This document shows positions 35,255 through 45,596 of a DNA stretch of 64,000 bases, piece after piece. Position 1 is the first letter of the stretch, and the number at the start of each line of letters is the position of its first letter. Under the pieces are notes generated by a model, which had not been told where the DNA came from, did no database searches, and was given only the letters and a program-made list of their open reading frames with translations. Both the position numbers and the translations under genes were made by a program. Origin of the DNA: Bacteroidota bacterium (GTDB lineage Bacteria > Bacteroidota > Bacteroidia > AKYH767-A > 2013-40CM-41-45); NCBI GenBank assembly GCA_016720935.1, contig JADKJP010000007.1:806001-870000 (forward strand). The letters are read 5' to 3'.

Positions 35255-37015
35255 ATGAAAAAGAATTCAATCATTTACATTTTATTCCTATTCACTTTCA
35301 TTCTTATTTCAAACTTATCACACGGCTCTGACCTGGATGTAGTCATCACCATTATTAAGTATCCAAGCGGAACTGACATTACTTGCCATGGAGTGCATGA
35401 TGGAGCAATGGAGGCCGTAATAGTTGGCGGAGTTCCGCCGTATTCATATCAATGGACTAACGGAACTTTCACCGCGTATACCAAAAAAATCACGAACCTT
35501 GTTCAAGGTGATTATGTATTCACTGTAATCGATGGAAATAATGACACGGCATTCAAAAGTGCAAAAATTTATGATGTAACAGCTATAACAACTTCACCGG
35601 AATTAACGGTTTACGAAGGAGGATATAATATTTCTTATCAAGGTGCAGATGATGGACAAATCCATTTAAGCCCTTCCGGAGGTACTCCACCCTACACTTT
35701 TCATTGGAGTAATGGAATTGACGAAGAAAATCTGGGAAGCGTAACCGCGGGAACTTATACTGTTACTATCACAGATGATAATCAATGTACACATACTGCT
35801 TCCTTTACTATGACTGAACCAACACCACTTCATGTGGTTAGTTTATCAAGTCCCTTGCAACATGGGTATAATATTTCTTGTTATGGAGGATCCAATGGCA
35901 GTTTAAGTTTAACAGTCGATGGTGGGGTTCCTCCTTATACTTATTCATGGAATGTTGGAGACACTACAAATTCCATAGATTCATTAAAGATAGGTACTTA
36001 CACTGTTCAAATATATGATGCGAATGCCGCACATCTTACTCGTTCAATCGTATTGACAGAACCTGCCGCAATAAATTACGACCTCGCAGCTACGACATAT
36101 GGTAATGGAAAGAATACTAGTTGCTTTAATTGTTCAGATGGTTATGTCACTAGTAATGCAAATGGTGGTGTGAGTCCATACACTTACTTATGGAATACCG
36201 GCCAAACAACTGCCAACCTTTCTGCGGTGATCGCACGAAATTATTCTCTTGTCGTCACTGATGTAAATGGATGTACCAAATCGAAAGAAATTACACTTAC
36301 ACAACCAGATAGAGAAGATTGGACTGTAAAAGGAAATGCCGGAACAAATGCAGACTCAAACTATATCGGCACAAATGACAATAAAGATTTCAGAATCCGG
36401 ACTAACGGAACAGAACGCTTGAGAATCTATAGTACAGGAATGGTAGAGCTAAAAAGTGCCTTAAAAGTGGACACCATTTCGAGCGACAGTCTTCGATCAG
36501 TATTTGTGGATAGTCAAGGTGTTTTAAGAATTGGATCACACGGTACAAGTCAGCAACCATGTGTCACACCAACAAATAGATGGGTGACAGATTATTGTAA
36601 CCATACAAATGATATTTACAATCTTCCGACAACAGGGAATGTTGGAATTGGTACTTCACAAATCCCTTCCGGGTACAAGTTGGCCGTAAATGGAAAAATT
36701 ATTTGTGAAGAAGTGAAAGTAAAACTACATTCAACCTGGCCAGATTTTGTTTTCAAGCCGGAATATAAACTGATGCCGCTGCATGAATTGAAACAATTCA
36801 TAAATCAGAATAAGCATCTACCTGAGATTCCTTCTGCTTCAGAAGTTGAACAATCCGGGAACAGCTTGGGTGAAATGCAAACAAAACTTCTTCAAAAGAT
36901 TGAGGAATTGACACTTTACTTGGTTCAGCAAAACGAAAAGATTGAAAAGCTTCAATCCGAAAACGTGAATCTGAACACCAAACTAGATGCACTTTCTGTG
37001 CAAGTGAAAAAGTAA
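35255..37015 (+). CDS. Secreted SprB-repeat protein with tail-fibre-like C-terminus
   Basis: 586 residues from ATG 35255, which opens the signal peptide MKKNSIIYILFLFTFILISN; an upstream in-frame start at 35204 would only lengthen it. Four or five SprB-like repeats follow (ITCHGVHDGAMEAVIVGGVP-PYSYQW; ISCYGGSNGSLSLTVDGGVP-PYTYSW), the type found in the gliding adhesin SprB. The C-terminal 150 residues (GNVGIGTS...YKLAVNGKI..EEVKVKL.....PDFVF) resemble a trimeric tail-fibre/peptidase-S74-type end, with a coiled coil (LLQKIEELTLYLVQQNEKIE). There is no PNP-type T9SS tail. It may be a surface adhesin; the 28-base gap suggests co-expression with the next gene. Confidence 0.75.
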   Translation: MKKNSIIYILFLFTFILISNLSHGSDLDVVITIIKYPSGTDITCHGVHDGAMEAVIVGGVPPYSYQWTNGTFTAYTKKITNLVQGDYVFTVIDGNNDTAFKSAKIYDVTAITTSPELTVYEGGYNISYQGADDGQIHLSPSGGTPPYTFHWSNGIDEENLGSVTAGTYTVTITDDNQCTHTASFTMTEPTPLHVVSLSSPLQHGYNISCYGGSNGSLSLTVDGGVPPYTYSWNVGDTTNSIDSLKIGTYTVQIYDANAAHLTRSIVLTEPAAINYDLAATTYGNGKNTSCFNCSDGYVTSNANGGVSPYTYLWNTGQTTANLSAVIARNYSLVVTDVNGCTKSKEITLTQPDREDWTVKGNAGTNADSNYIGTNDNKDFRIRTNGTERLRIYSTGMVELKSALKVDTISSDSLRSVFVDSQGVLRIGSHGTSQQPCVTPTNRWVTDYCNHTNDIYNLPTTGNVGIGTSQIPSGYKLAVNGKIICEEVKVKLHSTWPDFVFKPEYKLMPLHELKQFINQNKHLPEIPSASEVEQSGNSLGEMQTKLLQKIEELTLYLVQQNEKIEKLQSENVNLNTKLDALSVQVKK

Positions 37016-37043
37016 TGTTGAACAATTCTTAAACTATTTTGCC

Positions 37044-39209
37044 ATGCAAAAGATTATTCGTTTTCTTGTCGCTTTTATCTTGCTTGGGTTTTGCTTGCAT
37101 AATAATCAAGTATTTGCTCAGTTACCAAGTGCACCGATTATTGATACACCGCTAACAACTTCAAAGACTTATTTTTACAATGGAGAAATTATTGTTCCAT
37201 ATTCATCCGGACATGTTAGTGTAACAAATAATTCCTCTGTGAATATTCTTTCTACGACAGAAGTAAATTTATTGCCAGGATTTACAGCTTCAACGGATTC
37301 TGGGTGTACTCAATTTGTCGCAGGCATTCAAGAATGTCCCACAATAGTTTATTCAAAAAAAATAAGTAATATCAGTTGCTTTGGAGCAGCCGATGGCAGT
37401 ATTTCAATAGAAAGTAATATCGACCTAACCAACTATAAATTTGTATGGTCAATTCCTGGCGATAACAAGCCTTTAAGAAATAATTTAAACAAAGGGACAT
37501 ATTTGTTCACAATGGTTGATCCTTCAGGATGTATTAATTATGATTCTTGTGCTGTGATTGAACCAGATTCTATTTTTGCAAATTTTTCATCAATCTCAAC
37601 ATCATGCGGAGATTCGAATGGTGTTGCTACTATTCATTTGCAAGGGGGAGAACCTCCATATTTTTATAATTGGTTCCCATATGGAGGAAATGATTCGGTA
37701 GCCACTGAATTAACATCTGGCATATATGAAATTCTGGTAAAAGACTCTAATCACTGTGTTCAGAAATATTTTTTAACTCTACCTGATTCATCAGGACCAG
37801 AAATAAATGTTGATAGCATTAAATATTTAATGTGTACGAACACAAACACTGGCGCTATTTTTACACATGTAATTTCAGGAAATGGTCCATTTCAATATGA
37901 ATGGATAAACTCAATTGACACAACACCGTCATTGATTAATATCCCTTCTGGTATGTACACAATTATGGTTAAAGATTCTAATCAATGTAAAATGTTCAAA
38001 TCCATTACCATTCCTGAACCAAGCCAAATGTCATCGACAATGATTTCTAATAATACAACATGTGGCCAAACAACTGGAAATGCGATTTGTGTTGTATCTG
38101 GTGGTGTACCTCCGTATCATTTCGAATGGTCTTCTGGTTCAATTGATTCCTTTATTGTTCAATTAAATTCAGGAAAATACTCTGTGATCATTTCGGACGC
38201 TAATGGGTGTATGATAAAAGATAGTGTTGAAATTTTAGAAAATGGTGGTCCTGCTATAGAAGTATTTAATTTAGCCAATCTAACATGTTTTGAAGGGAAT
38301 GATGGTAAAGCAAAAGTAGAAGTTACATCAGGAAATGGCCCTTATCAATATTTATGGCTACTTGATAGTACTAATACTGATACCATTAGTAATCTTATTG
38401 CAGGAATACACAAGGTTAGGGTAACAGATAATAATGGCTGTTCCACTATGGGTCAGGTTAATATTTATGATCCTCCAAGAATTTATATTACATTATTATA
38501 TGATCCCCCTACAACTGATAGTTCAACTGATGGAAATGTATATTCACAAGTTGAAGGAGGAACTCCGGAATATACTTATCAATGGTCAAATAGCAATACA
38601 CAGGGACCGGATCTATACAATGTACCAATTGGAACTTACACATTAACTGTAACTGATGCTAATGGTTGTCAGACTAGTCAAGGATTGAGAATCGCTTCTT
38701 ATTTTAATGGGTGTTATCATGCTAATCCTTCCGTTGTGTGTCAAACTCAAAGTCCAAGCCCATGTGGAACAGGATATTGTTACAAAGACATTTATCTGGA
38801 TTTTGGCGCTGACCCTACTGGGAATTATAATTCTACTTGTGCATTTTCTGCAGCTGTTGATTTTTTTAATGCAAGAAATGGGCACGGAATATTAAACATT
38901 CCTCCTGGAACTTATATCGTCGGGGAACAAAGTCGCGGTGGTGGCTTCTATCTAACAGGTCAAGATATTATGTGTTTCAATAATTGTGAAGATTTGGTGA
39001 TTCAAGGAAAAGTTGTTGGTACTCCTCCTAAAATTAAATTTGAGAATTGTATGCGATTTGGAATGTTTGATCCTTCAACTGGTGATAGATACATATTCAA
39101 TACAGGCAACTGTTGTGATTTATCTCAATGTGGAGCTTTTCAATACCCGTATTGTGCATTTACAGGTTCATTTTTAGTTCTTAGAAATTGTAAAAAATGT
39201 TATAGTTAG
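37044..39209 (+). CDS. SprB-repeat/beta-helix surface protein, N-terminal part
   Basis: 721 residues with a signal peptide (IRFLVAFILLGFCLHNNQVFAQ). Then come an adhesion-type domain (NGEIIVPYSSGHVSVTNNSS) and about six SprB-like repeats (ISCFGAADGSI; STSCGDSNGVATIHLQGGEP-PYFYNW). From about residue 580 a pectate-lyase-like right-handed beta-helix begins (DIYLDFGADPTGNYN...ILNIPPGTYIVG). The frame stops at 39209 after RNCKKCYS, but one base fewer in the A6 run at 39192-39197 gives RNCKNVIVRDLEFDGNNENY and joins the next fragment. The intact gene is inferred to be 37044-40634, about 1196 residues. Confidence 0.78.
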   Translation: MQKIIRFLVAFILLGFCLHNNQVFAQLPSAPIIDTPLTTSKTYFYNGEIIVPYSSGHVSVTNNSSVNILSTTEVNLLPGFTASTDSGCTQFVAGIQECPTIVYSKKISNISCFGAADGSISIESNIDLTNYKFVWSIPGDNKPLRNNLNKGTYLFTMVDPSGCINYDSCAVIEPDSIFANFSSISTSCGDSNGVATIHLQGGEPPYFYNWFPYGGNDSVATELTSGIYEILVKDSNHCVQKYFLTLPDSSGPEINVDSIKYLMCTNTNTGAIFTHVISGNGPFQYEWINSIDTTPSLINIPSGMYTIMVKDSNQCKMFKSITIPEPSQMSSTMISNNTTCGQTTGNAICVVSGGVPPYHFEWSSGSIDSFIVQLNSGKYSVIISDANGCMIKDSVEILENGGPAIEVFNLANLTCFEGNDGKAKVEVTSGNGPYQYLWLLDSTNTDTISNLIAGIHKVRVTDNNGCSTMGQVNIYDPPRIYITLLYDPPTTDSSTDGNVYSQVEGGTPEYTYQWSNSNTQGPDLYNVPIGTYTLTVTDANGCQTSQGLRIASYFNGCYHANPSVVCQTQSPSPCGTGYCYKDIYLDFGADPTGNYNSTCAFSAAVDFFNARNGHGILNIPPGTYIVGEQSRGGGFYLTGQDIMCFNNCEDLVIQGKVVGTPPKIKFENCMRFGMFDPSTGDRYIFNTGNCCDLSQCGAFQYPYCAFTGSFLVLRNCKKCYS

Positions 39210-39243
39210 AGACCTTGAATTTGATGGCAATAATGAAAATTAT

Positions 39244-40131
39244 ATGTATGGAGGACATTATTGTGATGGAATTCAATTGCCATCGGATGGCATATCACTG
39301 CAGACTTCAACATATGTTTCCATTGATAATCTAAATGTTCATAATTTTGGAAGGGATGGAATTGTCATTCTTGATAATTACTACCCCTATTATAAATTTC
39401 ATCATAGCCTGGATATAACCATTAGTAACAGCAAGTTTAATAAGAATGATCGTGTAGGATTAGATTGGGGAAGTGGAAGTGTGATTACCTTCACTAATAC
39501 TCAGTTCAATTACAACGCTGTCGGTAGATTTAGTAGCCACGAATTGGTTGGTGCTGATTTTGAATATTTTGGGGGCAACTCAATTGGCGTTGGTAAATTT
39601 TTTGATTGTGAGTTCATGTACAATAAATATTGTGGGCTAGAAGCATCTGCTTTGAATTCTTTTGGTGCATGTAAAAATCACGTTTTTACTCGTTGTAAAT
39701 TTGCCGCTAATGAAGGATATACTCCAGCTTTTACATACACTATCATGGTTCCTAACCCAAATTTTAAATTTGAAGGTTGTGAATTTTATGGAACAGTAAC
39801 TGCACCTTATCCAGCAAGAGATTGCCAAACATGCACAAATAATAACAACACAAAATTTGTAAAAGTTTCTGGATTGTTTGGTTCAAAGTGTCGTTTTATT
39901 GAAGAATATAATAATCTTAGTCATAATAATAATATATACGATGATTGTGTGGGACCTCCATTTAATACAGATGCAGGTTACATGATTGAATTTCAAGCTT
40001 GCGCTAGAACATTGTTTCAGGACTGTGACTTTATTAGTAATAAGGAAAGTAGAATTGCATATTTCTCTGGGGTATTGACCCGTGGAATTTCGTCACATTG
40101 CAGCGTTGCAATTTCTATAATTACGGATTAA
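39244..40131 (+). CDS. SprB-repeat/beta-helix surface protein, middle part
   Basis: This holds the body of the parallel beta-helix, with typical coils such as STYVSIDNLNVHNFGRDGIV, ISNSKFNKNDRVGLDW and FEGCEFYGTVTAPYPARDC. In frame it reads back to about 39195, without its own start signal, so it is the continuation of 37044-39209. The frame is lost near 40069-40077; the alternative frame gives DPWNFVTLQRCNFYNYGLRV and continues into the next fragment. Confidence 0.7.
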   Translation: MYGGHYCDGIQLPSDGISLQTSTYVSIDNLNVHNFGRDGIVILDNYYPYYKFHHSLDITISNSKFNKNDRVGLDWGSGSVITFTNTQFNYNAVGRFSSHELVGADFEYFGGNSIGVGKFFDCEFMYNKYCGLEASALNSFGACKNHVFTRCKFAANEGYTPAFTYTIMVPNPNFKFEGCEFYGTVTAPYPARDCQTCTNNNNTKFVKVSGLFGSKCRFIEEYNNLSHNNNIYDDCVGPPFNTDAGYMIEFQACARTLFQDCDFISNKESRIAYFSGVLTRGISSHCSVAISIITD

Positions 40132-40634
40132 GAGTTAATAATACACTTGGATCGATTTATAATTTCAATAATTTGAATAATAACTTGTACACGGTAAGTA
40201 ATGGCTCATATGATTTTTACCCACCATTTTATTTCACAAATCATCAAATTCTCCCCAATCTTCCATGCACCAATAAATTAAGAAGAGCACCTTATTTGAA
40301 TGAGGTCACAGATGCATATAATTGTTATATGTGTCTTTCAAATATACCTGCTACCTGTCCTGCAGATTGTTATCCGTGCACTGCTAGGTTAACTAGTCAA
40401 ATTACTAATGAGGGGATCGATTTTTCCATTTATCCTAATCCAGTATCCAACACTTTATTTATTGAAAATGCAGCGATTGGAGATGTTGTGAAAGTGTATG
40501 ATTCCATTGGAGATTGTGTATATTGGAAATCAATCAAATCTAGTACAGATGAATTTGATGTACACAATTTAAATCCTGGGATTTATATTATTAAAATAAA
40601 TAATTCCAATTTTTCTAAGTTTGTAAAATTGTGA
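40098..40634 (+). CDS. SprB-repeat/beta-helix surface protein, C-terminal T9SS part
   Basis: Last beta-helix coils (RCNFYNYGLRVNN), a Cys-rich linker (CYMCLSNIPATCPADCYPC) and a complete T9SS type A sorting domain (FSIYPNPVSNTLFIENAAIG...LNPGIYIIKINN). The apparent ATG at 40098 is internal. It ends 2 bases before the next gene's start, so the following gene is probably co-transcribed. Confidence 0.72.
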   Translation: MQRCNFYNYGLRVNNTLGSIYNFNNLNNNLYTVSNGSYDFYPPFYFTNHQILPNLPCTNKLRRAPYLNEVTDAYNCYMCLSNIPATCPADCYPCTARLTSQITNEGIDFSIYPNPVSNTLFIENAAIGDVVKVYDSIGDCVYWKSIKSSTDEFDVHNLNPGIYIIKINNSNFSKFVKL

Positions 40635-40636
40635 TC

Positions 40637-42214
40637 ATGAATAATAAAATTAAATATTGCTTTACACTTTTGATATTATTTTTAAGTCTGGGTAGTGCAT
40701 GTTCTCAAGCGCCACTTATTTTATGGGAAAAATCTTTTGGTGGCACATCTTCTGACGCACAGATATCAATTAAAGCTTTAACTGATAACGGTTTTTCATT
40801 GGCAGGAGCAGCATTGTCAAACGATGGAGATATTTCCAACAATCACGGCAATTCAGATTTTTGGGTTTTAATGATTGATAGTATTGGAAATGTAATTCAT
40901 TCAAAATGTTTCGGAGGGAGTGCAGGAGAAAGCGCAGCATCCATTGATCTTACAAATGAAAGTGGATTTTATATTGGTGGAGTAACAAGTTCGTGTGATG
41001 GAGATGTTACAGGTTGTATAGGAAACAGTGATTATTGGATTGTTAAAACTGATAGTAATTTAAATGTTATTTGGCAACGAGTATTAGGTGGCACTGAAAA
41101 TGAAGACTTAAAATCTCTAAAATCTACGAATGATGGGGGTGTTATTCTCGCAGGAATTTCTAATTCAAATGATGTTGACGTTATTGGCCAACATGGTTGT
41201 AGCGGGTGTTCAGATGATTTTTGGATTGTAAAATTAGATTCTTCCGGAAATCTGCAATGGCAGAAAACTTTAGGAAGTATTTATTATGATCAATGCAGTG
41301 ATATTTGTTTGGCCAATGATGGTGGATATGTATTAGTAGGAAATGTTGAATTGGATGGCGGAGATGTATCTGGAACGCATGGTCATACCGATTATTGGGT
41401 TGTAAAAATTGATAGCCTTGGTCAATTTGTATGGCAACATTGTTTTGGCGGAACGCTCGATGAACAAGCCATTAGTGTAATTTCAGATAGAGTTGGTGGA
41501 TACTTCGTTTCTGGTGGTTCGATGTCTAATGATGGTGATGTAACAAACAATCATGGGTACTTCGATACCTGGGTCGTTAAAATCGATTCCCTAGGACAAA
41601 TAGTATGGCAAAATTCATTCGGAGGATCTAATTCTGACTATCCCGTTTCTATGAAATTAACGGAAAGTGGTGGTTTAATAATATTGAGTGAAACTTTGTC
41701 AGATGATGGGGAGGTGACAGGATTTCATGGCTTGATGGACAATTGGTTAATTTGTATAGATTCATTAGGGAATTTACTGTGGCAAAAATGTCTTGGTGGT
41801 TCGTATTTTGATCATCCTGCTTCAGTTGTATCATTGGATAACAGTGATATTCTAATTTCCGGGTATTCGAATTCATTTGACGGTGATGTCACTGGAAATC
41901 ATGGAGGATTAAATTGTTTCGATCCCGACAGTTGTTTTGATGCTTGGATTGTGAAACTTGGATTTTCTACCGGGATTGATAAATTCGTAAACGATACTAT
42001 TATTTCAATCTACCCGAATCCCTTGAATTCGGTACTTAATCTAGATAATTTAAAACCGGGAGAATTGATTTCAATTTATACTGGCATTGGTGTAAAAATA
42101 ATGGAATTCAGAGTTTCAAGTACCTTTCAACAAATATCCTTCGCAGGATACTCAAATGGTTTGTATTATATAAAAACCGAGTATGAACCTCCTAGATTAA
42201 TAATTAAAATGTAA
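40637..42214 (+). CDS. Secreted 53-residue-repeat protein with T9SS sorting domain, copy B
   Basis: 525 residues from ATG 40637 (GTG 40631 overlaps the previous stop). The signal peptide is KIKYCFTLLILFLSLGSACS, possibly a lipoprotein (GSAC). Eight repeats of the same type as 32784-34385 follow (KSFGGTSSDAQISIKALTDN; DYWVVKIDSLGQFVWQHCFG), then a T9SS tail (ISIYPNPLNSVLNLDNLKPG). The two copies and the remnant at 47076-47509 form a local family. Confidence 0.8.
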   Translation: MNNKIKYCFTLLILFLSLGSACSQAPLILWEKSFGGTSSDAQISIKALTDNGFSLAGAALSNDGDISNNHGNSDFWVLMIDSIGNVIHSKCFGGSAGESAASIDLTNESGFYIGGVTSSCDGDVTGCIGNSDYWIVKTDSNLNVIWQRVLGGTENEDLKSLKSTNDGGVILAGISNSNDVDVIGQHGCSGCSDDFWIVKLDSSGNLQWQKTLGSIYYDQCSDICLANDGGYVLVGNVELDGGDVSGTHGHTDYWVVKIDSLGQFVWQHCFGGTLDEQAISVISDRVGGYFVSGGSMSNDGDVTNNHGYFDTWVVKIDSLGQIVWQNSFGGSNSDYPVSMKLTESGGLIILSETLSDDGEVTGFHGLMDNWLICIDSLGNLLWQKCLGGSYFDHPASVVSLDNSDILISGYSNSFDGDVTGNHGGLNCFDPDSCFDAWIVKLGFSTGIDKFVNDTIISIYPNPLNSVLNLDNLKPGELISIYTGIGVKIMEFRVSSTFQQISFAGYSNGLYYIKTEYEPPRLIIKM

Positions 42215-42358
42215 CGGTTTTATGAATTATTTTTTTCAGAAACTCATAGGATGAACTATTTCAACCAGTGAAAGTAGATTAAAAGAAAAATTGGAATTAG
42301 AACTTGAGTAAATGTCGGAATTTGAAAGAAGTACAGGGAAAAATGGTGTTCCTCCTTC

Positions 42359-42464
42359 CCGCTGGGCCAAGTCTTTAACGAAAGCCTGCGCGTCAGCGGA
42401 CTTGGCCCGTTATTAAGACAAAGACCTTAGAAATTTAATCATTTTATTCATTTCAGCAGCATAC
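42359..42464 (+). repeat. REP-like palindromic element, copy R4 (long form)
   Basis: Perfect arms GGGCCAAGTC (42364-42373) and GACTTGGCCC (42399-42408), followed by 56 bases nearly identical to those after copy R3. Confidence 0.82.
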
Positions 42465-42523
42465 TGTTTACAACCTTATCTTGAATTCCTATTGTGGTTT
42501 AAATTATTAGCAACATAAGAACC

Positions 42524-42565
42524 TCCCTCTGACGCACAGGCTTTTGTTAAAGACCGGGCCCGGCG
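42524..42565 (-). repeat. REP-like palindromic element, copy R5 (degenerate, inverted)
   Basis: The reverse complement of GGTCTTTAACAAAAGCCTGT and CGTCAG matches the element core. The outer right arm is lost. It is opposite in direction to R4, 60 bases away. Confidence 0.7.
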
Positions 42566-42814
42566 GATTCTGCATGGGAAGGTAAATTGTTTAGATAATG
42601 GATTTGATGATTTCGCGTTTGCGCTAAAACGATGTGGATTTTTAATTATTCAAACACGTTCAAAACATTTCTTTCGCATGTTCGAAATCATAGAAAATAT
42701 GATTAAATTAGTACCTTAATGCTCAAAGGATATAAAATAAAGATTTCATGAATGATAATTTTCCAAATGATTTTAGTGAATCAATGATCCTAATTTTAAT
42801 AAGATAAAATCGAC

Positions 42815-44083
42815 ATGAAGCAATTTTTACTTTTCATTTTCTTTCTCATTCTTTTCTCCGACTTCAGCTCTGCCCTTACTCCGGACTCCCTCGTTTACGT
42901 GTACTGCAACGAATTGGACAATCGGCTGCCCACACCGAATTGGAATGGGACTACACGACACATTGAACGTTATGACTCACTTAGACTTCTGCAATATTAC
43001 ACCAATGCATCCGGTGATTATCCTGCAGCAAATTTTATAGCAGATGACAGTGTTATTCATATATATAATAACCTTGGTCAGGTTATCAATTCGATTTCAT
43101 ATAACAGTGCAAGTGGATCAATGACTCCAATATGTAAATCTACTTACGCATACGATTCCGCAGGAAACCGAACTTTTAATCAACTTGAAATGTGGAATGT
43201 CATTAATGCTGTATGGGATTCAAATGTTTACACTTTGTCTCATTATTCAATGCAGGGTGTAGTTGATTCCATTTATACCAGATCCGGACATAACACTTCT
43301 TCGCAGAGTATACAAATGGATTCAATAGCACATCAGGAGGTTTCAATAACATGGATATTGAATGGAAGTAATTGGAATCCTGTGGAGAGAAAAATAATGA
43401 GATGGGATTCGAATTGGTACTACATAGGTGAAAGCAGCGAAAATTGGGCAGGTGCATGGGTTGATCATAGCCGGCACGTAGTGATCCGCGACACTTTGGA
43501 AAGAGTGATTGATGAGTATTATGAGATTTGGGATAATACATCAGGAAGCTGGGTAGGGACTGACACAAGAAGGGTAACAACATATGATGTCGCCTTTCAA
43601 AGTGACAGCGTTAAAAGCTATTGGTGGCAGATGGGAAGTGGTTGGTATGTATGGAATTTAGCTTTAGTTGTTCGTGATTCTTCAAACAGAACCCTCAGTC
43701 GCAATTCTCTTAATCTTCAGGACTCTTCAACCACACACCAATATTACTCCTATAATGCGTATGGAGATTATATTATCAATAGTTATTCCGGTAACGGTAA
43801 TTCAAGTTATACATACAATGAATATGATAATCTGGGACATATTATATTTTCCAGATCTCACCGCAATTCCGCGGGATCAGCAGGATTTATGAATGAATGC
43901 TATTATTATCGCTTCCTTTCAGATTCCACAGTTATCGATATTTCAGATACAATTTATTCCTGCGCCGGCGCTCCTGTTCAGCCGAGAGCGCTGGTGGTTT
44001 ATCAAAAGAACCATTGCGTTATTCATGGTCACCAACTACCGGACTCTCTTCCGATACAGTTTTGGCTCCGGAATTTTCAGTGA
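42815..44083 (+). CDS. YD-repeat-like T9SS protein (relative of 51694-53856), N-terminal part
   Basis: 422 residues with a signal peptide (MKQFLLFIFFLILFSDFSSA). The body repeats YAYDSAGNRTFNQLEMWNV and YNAYGDYIINSYSGNG-type strands, as in the proteins at 23863 and 51694. The last 30 residues are out of frame. A one-base change near 43985 would join it to GGLSKEPLRYSWSPTTGLSS, which matches the WFPATGLSSDT domain of the relatives. The intact gene is inferred to be 42815-45593, about 926 residues. Confidence 0.75.
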   Translation: MKQFLLFIFFLILFSDFSSALTPDSLVYVYCNELDNRLPTPNWNGTTRHIERYDSLRLLQYYTNASGDYPAANFIADDSVIHIYNNLGQVINSISYNSASGSMTPICKSTYAYDSAGNRTFNQLEMWNVINAVWDSNVYTLSHYSMQGVVDSIYTRSGHNTSSQSIQMDSIAHQEVSITWILNGSNWNPVERKIMRWDSNWYYIGESSENWAGAWVDHSRHVVIRDTLERVIDEYYEIWDNTSGSWVGTDTRRVTTYDVAFQSDSVKSYWWQMGSGWYVWNLALVVRDSSNRTLSRNSLNLQDSSTTHQYYSYNAYGDYIINSYSGNGNSSYTYNEYDNLGHIIFSRSHRNSAGSAGFMNECYYYRFLSDSTVIDISDTIYSCAGAPVQPRALVVYQKNHCVIHGHQLPDSLPIQFWLRNFQ

Positions 44084-44886
44084 GTTCAAATAGAAATTAC
44101 ATACTCACAATCACAGATTCACTGGGAAATATTTTCACGAGGAATGTTGCAGTCATCGTAAGACCATTGCCAGTTCCGTCTCCAATTGATACAACTGAAT
44201 TAACCGGACATTGTTATCCTGATACCATACTGATTACAACAACGGCACAACAGGGATACACTTATATTTGGTACCTAAGTTCCGGATCTCAATATATGGT
44301 CAATACAGACACTTTGTATTTTTCCATGAACGGCGCGACTAAAAGTTTCTTATATAGCATGACCGATTCATTCGGATGTTATGCATATTCAGATACTGTG
44401 ACTGTTTCAATGATTGCGAGTCCTTATGCCGGAATACAACCAGCTGTTTTAGAATATTGCCTGGGCGACACCTTACAATTGTATGGAAACCATTTTCAAG
44501 GACATTATGCCTATCAATGGAAGATAAATGGAATCGATTCTGCCGGCGCGAATACTGACAATCTATTCATTACTCAAAATGGTTTGTATTCTTTCTACCT
44601 GACGGATTCTTTGACAGGTTGTGATGCGATGGCTGCTTACACTGCCCAATTTTCTCCGCAACCTCCGGCAGTAAGTCTGATGGCAAGTCCGCTTCAGATC
44701 TTGTGTCCCGGTGATACTTTGTATCTCATTTCTGTCAATACAAACCCCAACTGGCAATATACATGGTCATACAATTCGAACATCATTCCCGGAGCTGTTT
44801 CAGATTCCCTTGCAGTAACTTTCCTGCAACCTATACTCTTGAAATTGTTGATGGAAATTGTCCAGCTGTACCAGGCACAAAAATAA
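43975..44886 (+). CDS. YD-repeat-like T9SS protein, middle part
   Basis: Ig-like domains of the pattern SWSPTTGLSSDTVLAPEFSV, then WYLSSG-type and QWKINGIDSAGANTDNLFIT domains. The open frame runs from 43897 but is meaningful only from about 43975. It ends after a shift at the T3 run 44820-44822. One more T gives FPATYTLEIVDGNCPAVPG, the start of the next fragment. Confidence 0.68.
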   Translation, partial: CSAESAGGLSKEPLRYSWSPTTGLSSDTVLAPEFSVSSNRNYILTITDSLGNIFTRNVAVIVRPLPVPSPIDTTELTGHCYPDTILITTTAQQGYTYIWYLSSGSQYMVNTDTLYFSMNGATKSFLYSMTDSFGCYAYSDTVTVSMIASPYAGIQPAVLEYCLGDTLQLYGNHFQGHYAYQWKINGIDSAGANTDNLFITQNGLYSFYLTDSLTGCDAMAAYTAQFSPQPPAVSLMASPLQILCPGDTLYLISVNTNPNWQYTWSYNSNIIPGAVSDSLAVTFLQPILLKLLMEIVQLYQAQK

Positions 44887-45593
44887 TCTCCAGAGATAAT
44901 TTTAATATTAGCGTAACACCCAACGGCTCCATTTCTGTTTGCGATCAGGACACTTTGATTCTGAATGCCGGCGTCGCCAGTACTTATCAATGGTCAACCG
45001 GTGACACTACATCATTTACGATGATTACTTCAACCGGATCGGTTGCTGTGCTTGCAATTGATTCTCTCGGATGCAGTGATGTTTCAGATACGATTGATAT
45101 CAGTTTTTTTCCTCCAACGACTCCTCCATTTCTTAACTATCAATCACCTATTTTAACTTCTTCTTATAGTGGAACACAAGAATGGTATCTTGATGGTATT
45201 TTAATTCCGGGAGCAACAGGGGATACAATTACTCCTCTCAGTTCAGGCGATTACACAGTGTCGTATTCTGATTCCAATGGATGTTTGGTTGTTTCTCAGC
45301 CGTATACTTTGGTGCTTGTGGGATTGAATAATGTTAAGGAAGATTACGCTGTTCGCATTTTCCCAAATCCAGTAAGAGATCATTCTGTAATTGAATGTAA
45401 AGGGAATGAAAATATAATTGGATTTATTTTGTACGATGCCCAGATGAGAAAGGTAAAAGAATTCAAAAAGGAACAATCCACAATCACAATTGACAGGGAT
45501 AAATTAGTTTCCGGAACTTATTTTGGAAGAGTTGAATTAGAGTCTGCCTCCGGAATATCAGTTCAATGGCTAAAAGTAGTTTTCGGGGATTGA
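44814..45593 (+). CDS. YD-repeat-like T9SS protein, C-terminal part
   Basis: Two further Ig-like domains (CDQDTLILNAGVASTYQW; QEWYLDGILIPGATGDTITP) and a T9SS sorting domain (VRIFPNPVRDHSVIECKGNE). The frame is open from an ATG at 44763, but residues before about 44814 are out of frame with the family. It ends just before REP-like copy R6. Confidence 0.7.
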   Translation, partial: SNFPATYTLEIVDGNCPAVPGTKIISRDNFNISVTPNGSISVCDQDTLILNAGVASTYQWSTGDTTSFTMITSTGSVAVLAIDSLGCSDVSDTIDISFFPPTTPPFLNYQSPILTSSYSGTQEWYLDGILIPGATGDTITPLSSGDYTVSYSDSNGCLVVSQPYTLVLVGLNNVKEDYAVRIFPNPVRDHSVIECKGNENIIGFILYDAQMRKVKEFKKEQSTITIDRDKLVSGTYFGRVELESASGISVQWLKVVFGD

Positions 45594-45596
45594 TTC

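Larger units (their letters stand above)
42215..42814. other. Intergenic region with two REP-like copies
   Basis: 600 AT-rich bases. It holds REP-like copies R4 (plus) and R5 (minus), which are listed separately. No further ORF or clear promoter is seen; the promoter of the following YD-repeat-like gene must lie near 42700-42800. Confidence 0.5.

Noticed and set aside
39185..39250. Programmed ribosomal frameshifting in the surface genes
   Set aside because: The breaks differ in direction and site, occur several times per gene and lack a common slippery heptamer with a downstream structure; homopolymer error explains them better.
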